From: JAPUDS01 sp964536265
Lineage (GTDB): Bacteria > Patescibacteriota > Saccharimonadia > Saccharimonadales > Saccharimonadaceae
DNA: 64,000 bases
NCBI GenBank assembly: GCA_964536265.1
Contig: CAZHVV010000001.1
Span: 62,001-126,000 of the forward strand
Direction of reading: 5' to 3'
Part shown: positions 1-9,234 of the stretch, in pieces
Layout of the letters: each line of letters opens with the position of its first letter
Position numbering within the stretch: the first letter of the stretch is position 1
Program-made: the position numbers and the translations under genes
Notes under the pieces: model-generated
The model's input: only the letters and a program-made list of their open reading frames with translations
Database searches by the model: none
Told to the model about the DNA's origin: nothing

Positions 1-1064
1 GTCGTAATGGGGTGGTGGTTGAAGAATTTGGGATTGGGTTTCCGCCGCGAGCATGGGAAAAGAAACTGAAAAACGGTGTTCTCCTGACGATTAATTGGTT
101 GCCAATAGGTGGATTCGTGAAATTACAGGGTGAGCATGATGCTGCGGATAAGAAGGGCGACTATGGTCACGCCTCACTTTGGTCAAAAACGAAGATTCTT
201 TTAGCGGGTGTCGTGATGAATTGGTTAGTAGCAGCAGTACTGTTGACAGTACTTGCGGTCACAGGACTGCCGAAATTAATTCCGAATCAGTTTATGGTTG
301 CGAGCGATACATCAATCGATGCCCAGCCGGCTCAGGTCGCAACTGTCACAGATGGTCTTCCAGCCGCAACAGCTGGTGTCCAGAAAGGTGACACTCTTAT
401 TAGCTTTGCTGGCGAACCACTTAGTGATGCAACAAAGCTTGCCGACCTTGCAAAAGAAAATAGCGGCAAAACCGTACCCCTTGTATATCAACGAGATGGT
501 GTTGAGCAAACTGCATATGTAAAAATACGCTCGTCAAACGATGACAAAAAAGGCTACCTCGGCCTTGCGAGCTCACAGCGAACAATGTACCGCTCGACAT
601 GGTCAGCACCTGTTGTCGGAGTGGCATTAACCGGCCAATTAACAGCGTATACACTTGAAAGCCTTGGTACAATGCTCGTAAAGTTCGTAACAGGAATCAT
701 CCAAAAAATTAGCTTTAGCAGTGAAACGCGTGAAGAAGGTAGTGCGAATCTGAATGCAGTGAGCGCAAATGTCGGCGGACCAATAGCTATCTTAGGAGTA
801 TTGTTCCCGGCTGCAGTTGCAGATGGTCCAAGCTCACTTGTGCTTGCGGCAGCGTTAATATCCTTAACTCTTGCGGTGATGAATTTACTTCCAATTCCAG
901 CGCTAGACGGTGGCCGTTGGTTTGTGACTATGTTGTACCGCGTCGTGTTGCGTCGACCACTTACGAAAGAGAAGGAAGAAGCGATTCATGGTACAGGATT
1001 CATGGTACTACTAGGGCTGATTTTACTCGTGACAATCGCTGACATCGGAAAGTTATTTGGGTGA
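1..1064 (+). CDS. rseP: RIP metalloprotease RseP/site-2 protease, 5' truncated by window
   Basis: Intramembrane zinc protease of the M50B family, which cleaves transmembrane signalling proteins or signal-peptide remnants in the inner membrane. The reading frame is open to the left edge, and the first visible residues (RNGVVVEEFGIGFPP) are those that normally follow the HExxH zinc motif, so that motif lies just outside the window. Counting from the GTG at base 12, a PDZ domain spans about residues 110-172. The second half of the active site, NLLPIPALDGG, is at 291-301 and carries the third zinc ligand, Asp299. Hydrophobic segments flank both parts. The stop overlaps the next start by 4 bases (GTGA), suggesting co-translation with the CAAX protease. 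The family call is secure; the substrate is unknown. Confidence 0.93.
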   Translation, partial: RNGVVVEEFGIGFPPRAWEKKLKNGVLLTINWLPIGGFVKLQGEHDAADKKGDYGHASLWSKTKILLAGVVMNWLVAAVLLTVLAVTGLPKLIPNQFMVASDTSIDAQPAQVATVTDGLPAATAGVQKGDTLISFAGEPLSDATKLADLAKENSGKTVPLVYQRDGVEQTAYVKIRSSNDDKKGYLGLASSQRTMYRSTWSAPVVGVALTGQLTAYTLESLGTMLVKFVTGIIQKISFSSETREEGSANLNAVSANVGGPIAILGVLFPAAVADGPSSLVLAAALISLTLAVMNLLPIPALDGGRWFVTMLYRVVLRRPLTKEKEEAIHGTGFMVLLGLILLVTIADIGKLFG

Positions 1065-1810
1065 GCAAAAAAAATATTCTTGGGTTAGGGCTTACTATTG
1101 CCGATTGTGTATGGGTGTTGGTTGTTTTGCTGATACTGTCCGGTCTTGTCATTGCGCTGCCGTTACAATTACTTAGTAGTACACCCCTGGTGACATGGCT
1201 AGATAGCGCAGTTGGTACGATGGTTCTCGCTGCATGTATATACATTATTTCGGCTTTTATCATCATTACGCCACTATATATTGCACGTCTGAAATGGCCA
1301 CAGATTGCCGAAAAACTAGCGTTAACAAAACCGTTTCGTCTCTCAATGGTTCCATGGGCGCTGACTATGTGGGGACTATACTTTGCAAGTTCAATTGCGA
1401 TTGTGCTAGTACTGTCATATGTAAAAATTCCATGGATTGACCTGACACAGGCACAGAACGTTGGTTTCAGTAATCTCACACAGGGGTATGAATATATCGC
1501 CGCATTTGTCGCGCTGGTCATCCTTGCGCCAATTTTCGAGGAACTGATTTTCCGGGGCTACTTATTTGGCCGTCTACGAGGTCGTTATGGATTTATAGTG
1601 ACAAGTATTGTGACGAGTCTGGTCTTTGCAATTGCACATCAGCAGATAAACGTCGGAATCGACGTATTCGTACTCAGTATGTTCATGTGTTATGTCCGAG
1701 AACAGTTTGAGAGTATTTGGCCAAGTGTCTTGATACATATGTTCAAAAATACCTTCTCGTATATTTTGATTTTTATTGCGCCGCTTTATGGCCTCAATCT
1801 GCTAAACTAA
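1061..1810 (+). CDS. CPBP-family CAAX-type intramembrane protease
   Basis: A 249-residue polytopic membrane protein of the CPBP (Abi/CAAX prenyl protease 2-like) family. The family motifs are visible: paired glutamates followed by arginine (FEELIFR, Glu160-Glu161 and Arg165), a His at 193 in the next helix, and His226/Asn230 in HMFKN. These form the presumed metal site. The GTG start overlaps the rseP stop by 4 bases, so the two membrane proteases are probably made together. Bacterial members have been linked to bacteriocin self-immunity or protein processing, but nothing here identifies the target. No prenylation genes are seen nearby, so true CAAX processing is unlikely. Confidence 0.85.
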   Translation: MSKKNILGLGLTIADCVWVLVVLLILSGLVIALPLQLLSSTPLVTWLDSAVGTMVLAACIYIISAFIIITPLYIARLKWPQIAEKLALTKPFRLSMVPWALTMWGLYFASSIAIVLVLSYVKIPWIDLTQAQNVGFSNLTQGYEYIAAFVALVILAPIFEELIFRGYLFGRLRGRYGFIVTSIVTSLVFAIAHQQINVGIDVFVLSMFMCYVREQFESIWPSVLIHMFKNTFSYILIFIAPLYGLNLLN

Positions 1811-1814
1811 TCAC

Positions 1815-3089
1815 ATGAGATTGTCACAAAGCTTTGTAAAAACATTGCGTCAGGCGCCCGCAGATGAAGAGGCGACAAATGCTAAATTGCTGATTCAGGC
1901 AGGTTTTATTCATAAAGAAATGGCCGGTGTCTACGCGTATCTACCGCTCGGCAAACGAGTACTTGAGAATATTGCACAAATTGTCCGCGAGGAAATGGAT
2001 GCGATTGGCGGAAACGAAGTGCAAATGACCGTGTTGCAGCCGAAAGGTATCTGGGAAAAGACTGACAGATGGGATGATGCAAAGGTTGATAACTGGTTCA
2101 AAACAAAGCTTAGCAATGGCACTGAACTTGGTGTAGGGCTGACTCACGAAGAGGCGATGGTTGATATGCTGAAGGATTTCGTAAGTTCATATAAAGATCT
2201 CCCTGCATATCCATACCAAATCCAGTCAAAATTTCGCAATGAACTGCGCGCCAAGAGCGGACTCATGCGTGGTCGCGAATTTCTCATGAAAGACTTATAT
2301 TCTTTTAGCCGAACCCAAGAAGAGCACGATGCATTTTATGAAAAAGCTGCCACCGCGTATCTGAAAGTATATGAACGCTTGGGAATTGGCGACCAAACCT
2401 ACCGAACATTCGCCAGTGGGGGTATTTTCAGCAAATTTAGTGACGAGTTTCAAACGCTCAGCCATGTTGGCGAAGATACTATATATATTCATGAAGAAAA
2501 GCGCCTTGCAGTGAATAAAGAAGTGTATACCGACGAAGTACTAGCTGAGCTTGGTATGCGTAAAGAAGACATGGTTGAGAAGCGAGCCGTCGAGGTTGGT
2601 AATATTTTCCCACTTGGCAGTAAATATGCTGACGCGCTTGAGCTATTTTACACCGACGAAACTGGTACACGTCAGTCAGTTGTGATGGGTAGCTATGGTA
2701 TTGGTATTAGCCGGCTGATGGGACTTCTCGCGGAACATTTTGCAGACGATAAGGGTCTTGCATGGCCTGAGAACATCGCGCCAGCTAGGGTCGTAGTCGT
2801 GACTATTGGCACCGATACAGCTGTTGTAGAGGCTGCAGATGCCCTCTATGCACAACTCCAAGCGAGGAACATTACCGTTTTATATGATGACCGTCCATTG
2901 AGGCCAGGTGAGAAGTTTGCTGATGCTGACTTGATGGGAATTCCACATCGGGTTGTCGTGAGTGCTAAAACACTTGAGGCAAAGGGTGTCGAATACAAAA
3001 AGCGTAGTGCTGAAGCATCTGAGATATTGACAGCCGATGAACTGCTTGCTAGACTGATACCACCGAGTTTTTGGGGGACTCAGGGGTAG
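1815..3089 (+). CDS. proS: Prolyl-tRNA synthetase, short form without editing insert
   Basis: Class II aminoacyl-tRNA synthetase that charges tRNA-Pro. Visible elements are THEEA (110-114), motif 2 around 140-163 with GREFLMKD, motif 3 MGSYGIGISR (291-300) and a C-terminal anticodon-binding domain from about 320. At 424 residues it lacks the roughly 180-residue YbaK-like editing domain that typical bacterial ProRS carries between motifs 2 and 3, so mischarged Ala-tRNA-Pro would have to be cleared in trans or tolerated. The ATG lies only 4 bases after the CAAX protease stop and has no Shine-Dalgarno sequence. A TAAACT box ends 6 bases before it, compatible with a leaderless start, though this box is weak. 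Confidence 0.95.
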   Translation: MRLSQSFVKTLRQAPADEEATNAKLLIQAGFIHKEMAGVYAYLPLGKRVLENIAQIVREEMDAIGGNEVQMTVLQPKGIWEKTDRWDDAKVDNWFKTKLSNGTELGVGLTHEEAMVDMLKDFVSSYKDLPAYPYQIQSKFRNELRAKSGLMRGREFLMKDLYSFSRTQEEHDAFYEKAATAYLKVYERLGIGDQTYRTFASGGIFSKFSDEFQTLSHVGEDTIYIHEEKRLAVNKEVYTDEVLAELGMRKEDMVEKRAVEVGNIFPLGSKYADALELFYTDETGTRQSVVMGSYGIGISRLMGLLAEHFADDKGLAWPENIAPARVVVVTIGTDTAVVEAADALYAQLQARNITVLYDDRPLRPGEKFADADLMGIPHRVVVSAKTLEAKGVEYKKRSAEASEILTADELLARLIPPSFWGTQG

Positions 3090-3168
3090 AGATACTGCCA
3101 AGAGAGACAACAACCCATGTCGCGCCGAGTGCGCGCTTATTATATGCCAGAAATCAAGGAGAAATTAT

Positions 3169-3624
3169 ATGAAAAAATTGTATCAAATAACCGCAGAAGG
3201 TAAAACCGAGCTCGAGCAAGAGCTTGTGCAGCTTAAAGCACAGCGCGCTGATATCGCTGAAAAAATCGCTAATGCTCGTGATTACGGTGACCTAAGCGAA
3301 AATGCCGAGTATGACTCAGCTCGTGAAGAGCAGGGAATTGTTGAAACTCGCGTGATTGAGATTGAAGATATCTTACAGAACTTTGAACTTATTAAGCCCC
3401 GCAAAGCAAATGGTACAGTACACGTCGGTAGCACAGTCGTGCTCCACAATGGCAAAAAAGTAACATACCGTGTCGTCGGACCAGTTGAAGCGGACCCACT
3501 TGAGGGTAAGATTTCAAACGAATCACCAATCGGTGCTGCTCTGATGGGCAAAAAGGTAGGTGAAAAGGTGACAATCGAGACGCCAAAAGGCTCTATCACC
3601 TACAGTATTGAAGCAATTAGCTAA
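3169..3624 (+). CDS. greA: Transcription elongation factor GreA
   Basis: GreA rescues backtracked RNA polymerase by stimulating transcript cleavage through the secondary channel. The 151-residue product has the expected N-terminal antiparallel coiled coil (about 1-75), whose tip carries the conserved acidic residues in DYGDLSENAEY (Asp40 and Glu43 are the catalytic pair position), and a C-terminal FKBP-like domain (about 80-151). A good Shine-Dalgarno sequence (AAGGAGAA) precedes the ATG, unlike many neighbours, and an intrinsic terminator follows the stop. Family length and motif match fully. Confidence 0.97.
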   Translation: MKKLYQITAEGKTELEQELVQLKAQRADIAEKIANARDYGDLSENAEYDSAREEQGIVETRVIEIEDILQNFELIKPRKANGTVHVGSTVVLHNGKKVTYRVVGPVEADPLEGKISNESPIGAALMGKKVGEKVTIETPKGSITYSIEAIS

Positions 3625-3647
3625 GAATATATAGCTATACAGAATAG

Positions 3648-3668
3648 GCCCCGTGAGGGGCTTTTTTC
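3648..3668 (+). terminator. Intrinsic terminator after greA
   Basis: A perfect GCCCC/GGGGC stem with a GTGA loop is followed by six T residues. It sits 24 bases after the greA stop, at the junction with the convergent exporter operon. Confidence 0.9.
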
Positions 3669-4874
3669 TTAACTACGACCAAATATCTCTTTAAAACTGA
3701 GCTTGCGACTGTATTCAAGCGCACCATAACGGAAGACGCGGACAGCGATTCGAACAACTATCACAGCTGTAACAAAGAGGATGCTTGTAGCAATGAATAT
3801 CTCCGGCCAGCTGATTGTACCGGCTGCATTTCGGAGCAAAAGAGGAATGGGCGCTGTGAGCGGAAAATAGCTCAATATTTGTACAATTGGCTGCTCAGGT
3901 GAACTAATAAAGAGCGAGGCTGCGTACAGAGGTGCAAACAGGAACAACATAACAATGCCAAGAAAACTGCCTGCTTCTTTGGCGGTCGGGGTGGCAGCAC
4001 CGATTGCGACGAGCAAACCAATAAACAACATGAAGCTGGTAGCGAAAATGACCATTGCGGCAGTGATTCGTGCCCAATCAAATGGGATCGCACTCAGGTC
4101 AATCGACGGTAACGTTAGCTGATCATGCAGGAATATATATGCAATAAGGGCAGGTGCGGCAAAAAGAACAGCCTGAATCAACGCTAGAATAATGAGTGAC
4201 AGAATCTTACCGATGATAAGTGTCCGAGCTTCGATGGTTGTTAGTATCATCTCTATGACTCGGTTTTCCTTTTCTTCTGTTGTACTCGTCAACGCCTGGT
4301 TGCCGAACATAGCGAGCAGGAAATAGAACATAACGAGGAAGAAACCAGGTGCAATCATTTGCATAAGAGGGTTCGATACCTTACCATCAGTGAAGGTTGT
4401 CGCTGTTATGGCGACAGTTCCTGCTAGGACGGTTTTAACATTTGTATCGACAGTTGTACCGACTGACTGTGTGAGCAGTGCCTTTGCAACAGCGTCATAC
4501 CGACTATTTTTAAATAGGCCGACATCTTGCCCGTAGACTTTTATACCGTCAGCTAAATTCTTCGGATAGTAGAAAAATGCGTCAACTTTGCCATTTTCTA
4601 CTTGCGTGATTCCATTCGCTTGATTTTCGACACGTGTGAGTCCGACTGCGGTGGCAACTTGTTCTGTGATAAGTCCCGTTTCGTCTTGAATAACAATCGA
4701 GAATTCTTGTTTCTCGACATTCTTAACCGCTTCCTCTGTAGCTTGGTTAGAGAAGAAGACGACTGCAAACACCAGACCGATGATAACTGGGAGTGAAAGG
4801 GCAGTAATCCAAAATGATTTTTTCTTTAATGTTCTGGCAACTTCAAAAGTGAATACTGTTTTAAGATTATGCAT
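3669..4874 (-). CDS. ABC-2 type transporter permease (NatB-like)
   Basis: Membrane subunit of an exporter, about 401 residues. A first transmembrane helix near residues 20-40 is followed by a large extracytoplasmic loop and then a cluster of five or six helices. The motif KENRVIEMILTT just before this cluster is typical of NatB/YhaP-like permeases. An ATG 15 bases upstream is possible, but the chosen start has a GGGAGAG ribosome site 7 bases before it. The start overlaps the stop of the ATPase gene by 8 bases, so the pair is one transcription unit. Substrates of this family range from sodium ions to peptides and drugs; none can be assigned here. Confidence 0.88.
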   Translation of the reverse strand: MHNLKTVFTFEVARTLKKKSFWITALSLPVIIGLVFAVVFFSNQATEEAVKNVEKQEFSIVIQDETGLITEQVATAVGLTRVENQANGITQVENGKVDAFFYYPKNLADGIKVYGQDVGLFKNSRYDAVAKALLTQSVGTTVDTNVKTVLAGTVAITATTFTDGKVSNPLMQMIAPGFFLVMFYFLLAMFGNQALTSTTEEKENRVIEMILTTIEARTLIIGKILSLIILALIQAVLFAAPALIAYIFLHDQLTLPSIDLSAIPFDWARITAAMVIFATSFMLFIGLLVAIGAATPTAKEAGSFLGIVMLFLFAPLYAASLFISSPEQPIVQILSYFPLTAPIPLLLRNAAGTISWPEIFIATSILFVTAVIVVRIAVRVFRYGALEYSRKLSFKEIFGRS

Positions 4875-5598
4875 CGCTATCTCTCCCATATACGGTGATA
4901 AATATGTCGTCGAGGCTTTGGCCGTTAAATTGCTTCTTTACAGCCGCTACAGTTCCATATGCATGTGCCTTACCGTCTTTAAGGAGCAATATCCTGTCAC
5001 ACAGACGTTCAACTTCTTCCATCTGGTGAGTAATGAACACAACAGTCGCACCTTTTTTCTGTCGTTCCTCGATGATATTCATGAGCAAACGGCGGTTAAC
5101 AGGATCAAATCCTTTGGTTGGCTCGTCGAGGATTAACAGTTCTGGCTCGTCCATGATTGTGATACCGAGTTGCACTTTTTGCTGTTGACCACCCGACAGT
5201 TTGTCGAGCCTTGTCTTTGCCTTGTCGCTCAGCTCAACACTTTCAAGGTAAGCAAGTGACCACGATTTAGCGCTGTCACGCGACATGCCTTTGAGTTGTC
5301 CGAAGTACTGCATGACGTCGAGTACAGTTTCTTTTTTGTATAATCCCCGTTCCTCGGGAAGATATCCGAGTTTGATACCGCTATCAACTGCATACGGTTG
5401 TCCGTCTATGAGTAATTGGCCACTCGTCGGCGGGTAAATACCCAAAAGAGCACGAATAGTGGTTGTTTTGCCGGACCCGTTGCTCCCAAGGAGTCCGAAT
5501 GTTTCACCACGTTTCACGTCAAAACTAAGACCATCGATGACGGTTGTTTTGCCGAAACGCATGACAAAATCACTGACCGAAATGATTGATTTATTCAT
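4867..5598 (-). CDS. ABC transporter ATP-binding protein (NatA-like)
   Basis: A 243-residue ATPase that powers the adjacent ABC-2 permease. Walker A is GSNGSGKTT (38-46), the ABC signature LSGGQ is at 134-138 and Walker B LLILDEPT at 154-161, followed by the H-loop (FITH). It is first in a two-gene operon. A TACACT box (5606-5611) ends 7 bases before the ATG and no Shine-Dalgarno sequence is present, so this is one of the probable leaderless starts. Together the pair forms an exporter of unknown substrate. Confidence 0.92.
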   Translation of the reverse strand: MNKSIISVSDFVMRFGKTTVIDGLSFDVKRGETFGLLGSNGSGKTTTIRALLGIYPPTSGQLLIDGQPYAVDSGIKLGYLPEERGLYKKETVLDVMQYFGQLKGMSRDSAKSWSLAYLESVELSDKAKTRLDKLSGGQQQKVQLGITIMDEPELLILDEPTKGFDPVNRRLLMNIIEERQKKGATVVFITHQMEEVERLCDRILLLKDGKAHAYGTVAAVKKQFNGQSLDDIFITVYGRDSDA

Positions 5599-5605
5599 AT
5601 ATTCC

Positions 5606-5611
5606 AGTGTA
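5606..5611 (-). promoter_or_regulatory. -10 box for the ABC-2 exporter operon
   Basis: TACACT read on the minus strand, ending 7 bases before the ATG at 5598. A start of transcription at the usual distance would fall on the start codon. Confidence 0.5.
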
Positions 5612-5675
5612 GCACTTTTGTCTATAGGCTTGTCACAGGCTGAGATGCCCTAGAGACAATTCGGTCATCTTCCTA

Positions 5676-5681
5676 TATAAT
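5676..5681 (+). promoter_or_regulatory. -10 box of lysS
   Basis: Perfect TATAAT ending 10 bases before the lysS ATG. The leader would be only about 3 nucleotides long and there is no Shine-Dalgarno sequence. Confidence 0.6.
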
Positions 5682-5691
5682 CAAAACCGCT

Positions 5692-7203
5692 ATGGCAACA
5701 CTACAAGACTATCGTGACGAACGGCTGAGGAAACTTGAGGAATTACGCGCACTTGGCGTTGAAGCCTTTCCGGCTTCTTCATACCGTACGCATATGACAG
5801 CAGATGTGACTGCTCATTTTAATGAACTAGAAAACCAAGAGGTAACGGTTGCGGGACGTGTTATGGCTATCCGAAAATTCGGCAAACTCGGCTTTATTGT
5901 TGTGCGTGATATGAGTGGTAGTGTGCAGCTCTTTTTGCACGCGCCAGACGTTTCAGAGCTGAATGCCGCAGAAGGTGTGCTCGGTATGAATGAGTTGCCG
6001 TTACTCGATACAGGAGATTTTGTTGAAGCAACCGGCCCAGTCGTCAAGACAAAGACCGGTGAAATTTCTGTCGCAGTTCGTCGTTTACGACTTCTAACAA
6101 AAGCACTACGACCAATGCCAACCGAGCTCACGAGCAAAGAAGAACGCTTGCGTCGTCGCTACGTTGATATGAATGTTAACCTTGATGTTCGCGAACGATT
6201 TATTCGACGTAGTAAGTTTTGGCAGGCGACACGTCAGTTTCTTGAAAATGAAGGCTTCGTTGAGGTAAATAACACGATTCTTGAGGCAACTGCCGGCGGA
6301 GCGGACGCGAATCCATTCATAACGCACATGGATGCGCTCGACCAGGACTTTTACTTGCGTATCAGCCATGAATTGCCACTCAAACGATTGCTGGTTGCTG
6401 GTTTTGAAAAGGTATTTGACCTTGGCGCACGGTTTCGCAACGAAAACTATACCGAAGAGCATCTCCCTGAACATAACGCTATGGAATGGTATTGGGCGTA
6501 TGCTGACTGGGAGCAGGGCATGGAGCTGACCGAGCGGATGATTCGTTTTATTTGCGACAAAACCTGGGGTAAGCGACAGTTTACGCTAATGGACGGGCAG
6601 CAGGTTGATTTTGGCGCCGATGGTGAACATTTCCCTCGTATTAGTTTCGTTGAAGTTCTGAAGGAACAATACGACGTCAATGTCTTTGAATCATCCATGG
6701 AAGATATCCAAGCGAAGCTCAAAGAGCATAAACTTGAAGTAGAGAAGGCCGATAACCGAATTCGTAGCCTCGACAAACTCTGGAAGAACTACCGCAAGAC
6801 ACTTGATGGTCCGGTGTTCCTTGTTGATATACCAGTGTTTATGCAGCCGCTTGCGAAAGTAAGTCGTCATGATACTCGACTAACTGAGCAATTCAATCTT
6901 GTCTTTGGTGGGAGTGAAATGTGCAAGGCGTTTTCAGAGCTCAACGACCCAATCGACCAGCTCAACCGCTTCTCAGAGCAACAAAAGCTTCGTGATGCTG
7001 GTGATGACGAAGCTCAGATGCTTGATATTGACTACGTTGAGGCTCTTGAGTATGGTATGCCACCTGCGTGTGGCCTTGGCTATAGCGAACGTATCTTTTG
7101 GAGTCTTGAAGGCATCACCGCACGCGAGGGTGTGCCATTTCCACAGTTGCGCAGTGATGTTGATGAAACAACTCGCGCTATTTACCCGAATATTTCGCTT
7201 TAA
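5692..7203 (+). CDS. lysS: Lysyl-tRNA synthetase, class II
   Basis: Charges tRNA-Lys. The 503-residue protein has the N-terminal OB-fold anticodon domain (about 55-140) and a class IIb catalytic core. Motif 2 lies in FRNENYTEEHLPEHNAMEWY and motif 3 in GLGYSERIFWSL, which keeps the GxGxxxR spacing but differs from the usual GIGIDRL of LysRS. The LysRS-typical segment ELPLKRLLVAGFEKVFDLG supports lysine rather than aspartate or asparagine specificity. It is a monocistronic-looking gene with a -10 box almost at the start codon. The motif 3 wording is the only odd point. Confidence 0.92.
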   Translation: MATLQDYRDERLRKLEELRALGVEAFPASSYRTHMTADVTAHFNELENQEVTVAGRVMAIRKFGKLGFIVVRDMSGSVQLFLHAPDVSELNAAEGVLGMNELPLLDTGDFVEATGPVVKTKTGEISVAVRRLRLLTKALRPMPTELTSKEERLRRRYVDMNVNLDVRERFIRRSKFWQATRQFLENEGFVEVNNTILEATAGGADANPFITHMDALDQDFYLRISHELPLKRLLVAGFEKVFDLGARFRNENYTEEHLPEHNAMEWYWAYADWEQGMELTERMIRFICDKTWGKRQFTLMDGQQVDFGADGEHFPRISFVEVLKEQYDVNVFESSMEDIQAKLKEHKLEVEKADNRIRSLDKLWKNYRKTLDGPVFLVDIPVFMQPLAKVSRHDTRLTEQFNLVFGGSEMCKAFSELNDPIDQLNRFSEQQKLRDAGDDEAQMLDIDYVEALEYGMPPACGLGYSERIFWSLEGITAREGVPFPQLRSDVDETTRAIYPNISL

Positions 7204-7209
7204 ATACGC

Positions 7210-7215
7210 TACAAT
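7210..7215 (+). promoter_or_regulatory. -10 box of the DUF2207 gene
   Basis: TACAAT ends 8 bases before the ATG at 7224, immediately after the lysS stop. This is a candidate leaderless promoter. Confidence 0.5.
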
Positions 7216-7223
7216 AAATATGT

Positions 7224-9002
7224 ATGAAGCACTATCTTTTTGGGGTCGTCGCCGTTCTTCTGGTCGCGCTCGGGCTTAGTCCGGTCGCCACGGCTGATGT
7301 TAATAACTTCACTATCACCAATTTCACAATCGATTACGTATTGTCGAGAGATTCTGATGGGCAGTCACGTCTCGAAACAACAGAGATGATTATCGCTGAA
7401 TTCCCACAAAGTGACCAAAATCATGGGCTTGAGAGGGTACTTATTTCGGAATATGACGGCCACAGTACGTCACTTAGTATTGATTCAGTGAAGGATGACG
7501 TGGGACAGGATCTCGAATATAGCACGAGCGAGCAAAATGGGACGAAAGTCCTTCGCATTGGGGATCCAGACGCGTACGTCCACGGACCAAAGACCTATAT
7601 CATCACGTATACACAACGTGGGGTCACGGATTATTTTACAGATACAGGCAGGGATGAATTCTATTGGGACACGAATGGCACGGGTTGGCGGGTACGAACT
7701 GGTCAGCTAAATGTGAATTTAAAGATAGCCGACGATTTAGTGAGTCATTTTAGTGGTGACAGTGTTTGTTATCGTGGGGTGAGCGGTTCGGCTGCGACAT
7801 GCGACCTCGTGCAAACAAAGGCGGGAGTATTCAGTATTGGCGAGACGAACCTTGCGCCTGGTGAGAACGTGACGATTGCCTTAGGGTTTCAGGGTGCAAA
7901 TGGTGTAGGTGGGACGTTTGCAGCCTACCAGCCGACACTCTTCGAACGATTAGTGGGCATATGGCAGATTGTTCAGGTTGCAGCTGCAATTATCGGCGTT
8001 TTCATAACTATCATACTCAGTGTCATGTGGTCACGACGCAAGAACCGGGTGAAAGAGGTTGGGACGGTTATTCCTGAGTATATCCCACCAAAAGACACTA
8101 GTCTAACGGTTGCTGCCACGACAATCACTCCACGAGGCTCGGTATTTGCGGCGCAGTTACTCGACCTTGCGGTGCGTCACCATATTAAAATCTATGAAAC
8201 GAAAGAAAAAACCCTCTTTTCACAAGCGGAATACGATATCGAACTTGTCAGTCCGCTTTCAAAACTTCAAGACGAAGAAGCTGAGATTATTCGTGATATG
8301 CTTTCGGACTCTGAGACGATACCAGGCACACGAATATCGCTCAAGGCATTACAAACGAGCACGAAATACGCTATGAAAACAATGGACAACGATGCGAAGG
8401 TACAAGCGCTAGTCAATGGTCGTTATGCGTTACGCCAGAAAACAGACCAATCATCGAGGTTATTCTATAGGTGGTCAGTCGCATTCTTAATTCTTGCCGT
8501 TATCACTCTATCTCCAGTATTCATTGTGTTTTCAGTGATTGCAGTTGTCTTGGGTTATACGTTGAAACCACTAACCGATAAAGGTTTGACGTTGCGTCGC
8601 TATCTCATGGGATTAGAGATGTATATCAAGGTGGCTGAAGAAGAGCGCCTGAAATATCTACAAGGTCCAGATACGGCCGAGAAGGTTGGCGAGCAGGTTG
8701 ACATTCATAACAGCTCACAACTTGTGAAACTCTATGAACGCGTTTTGCCATATGCAGTGTTGTTCGGCCAGAGTAAAGAGTGGTCAAAACGACTCGAACA
8801 GTACTACGCAGCTGATAATACGCAACCAGGGTGGTATAGCGGTTCGAGTGTGCTACATGCGGCGGCATTCAGTGGATTTGTTACGAATTTTTCATCGTCA
8901 GCAAGTGTTTCAGCTGGCTACGGTTCATCAAGTTCTGGTGGTTCGGGCGGTGGCGGGTTCTCTGGTGGCGGCGGTGGCGGTGGCGGCGGTGGCGGTTGGT
9001 AG
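7224..9002 (+). CDS. DUF2207 (YciQ-like) membrane protein with polyglycine tail
   Basis: A 592-residue protein with an N-terminal signal peptide (about 1-25, ending near ATADV), an extracytoplasmic beta-rich DUF2207 domain, a transmembrane helix near 244-265, a cytoplasmic region rich in charged residues, a second pair of hydrophobic segments near 418-450 and a C-terminal tail from about 565. That tail is almost only glycine and serine and ends in GGGW. The same layout is common in DUF2207 proteins, so the glycine run is probably real and not a sequencing fault. The biochemical role of the family is unknown. It heads a run of envelope genes. Confidence 0.85.
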   Translation: MKHYLFGVVAVLLVALGLSPVATADVNNFTITNFTIDYVLSRDSDGQSRLETTEMIIAEFPQSDQNHGLERVLISEYDGHSTSLSIDSVKDDVGQDLEYSTSEQNGTKVLRIGDPDAYVHGPKTYIITYTQRGVTDYFTDTGRDEFYWDTNGTGWRVRTGQLNVNLKIADDLVSHFSGDSVCYRGVSGSAATCDLVQTKAGVFSIGETNLAPGENVTIALGFQGANGVGGTFAAYQPTLFERLVGIWQIVQVAAAIIGVFITIILSVMWSRRKNRVKEVGTVIPEYIPPKDTSLTVAATTITPRGSVFAAQLLDLAVRHHIKIYETKEKTLFSQAEYDIELVSPLSKLQDEEAEIIRDMLSDSETIPGTRISLKALQTSTKYAMKTMDNDAKVQALVNGRYALRQKTDQSSRLFYRWSVAFLILAVITLSPVFIVFSVIAVVLGYTLKPLTDKGLTLRRYLMGLEMYIKVAEEERLKYLQGPDTAEKVGEQVDIHNSSQLVKLYERVLPYAVLFGQSKEWSKRLEQYYAADNTQPGWYSGSSVLHAAAFSGFVTNFSSSASVSAGYGSSSSGGSGGGGFSGGGGGGGGGGGW

Positions 9003-9031
9003 GCCCATTGTATAAAACATGTCAATCCGCG

Positions 9032-9059
9032 TATACTAAAGATGTAAAACGAAGGAGGT
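9032..9059 (+). promoter_or_regulatory. Promoter -10 and strong ribosome site for the 56-residue protein
   Basis: TATACT at 9032-9037 is followed 14 bases later by the full Shine-Dalgarno sequence AAGGAGGT (9052-9059), 4 bases before a GTG codon. This strong site is the reason for calling the short gene that follows. Confidence 0.6.
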
Positions 9060-9063
9060 AAGA

Positions 9064-9234
9064 GTGGGACAAGTACTCGAATTTGAGGGTCAACTCTACG
9101 AGAGTGAGGGCGAATTTCTCGATGCGTTGGCACATGAATATACATCCGGCGACCAAGAATTGGTCGTGGACATGCTTGAAAAGTATGGTTACTCACTCAG
9201 CGATTTACCAGTTCGCCCAGGAGGTCAATTATGA
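9064..9234 (+). CDS. Small acidic protein of unknown function (56 aa)
   Basis: I do not recognise this product. It starts at GTG after a near-perfect Shine-Dalgarno sequence and begins MGQVLEFEGQLYESEGEF. The residues are strongly acidic (many Glu and Asp) and look globular, with a likely helix through LVVDMLEKYGYSLSDL. Its stop overlaps the next start as ATGA (9231-9234), so translation is coupled to the bactofilin-like gene. It may be a cytoplasmic partner or regulator of that membrane protein; this rests only on the coupling. Confidence 0.7.
   Translation: MGQVLEFEGQLYESEGEFLDALAHEYTSGDQELVVDMLEKYGYSLSDLPVRPGGQL

Noticed and set aside
8935..9000. Sequencing artefact in the glycine-coding repeat of the DUF2207 gene
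   Set aside because: Polyglycine tails are common in this family and the frame stays open to a sensible stop.
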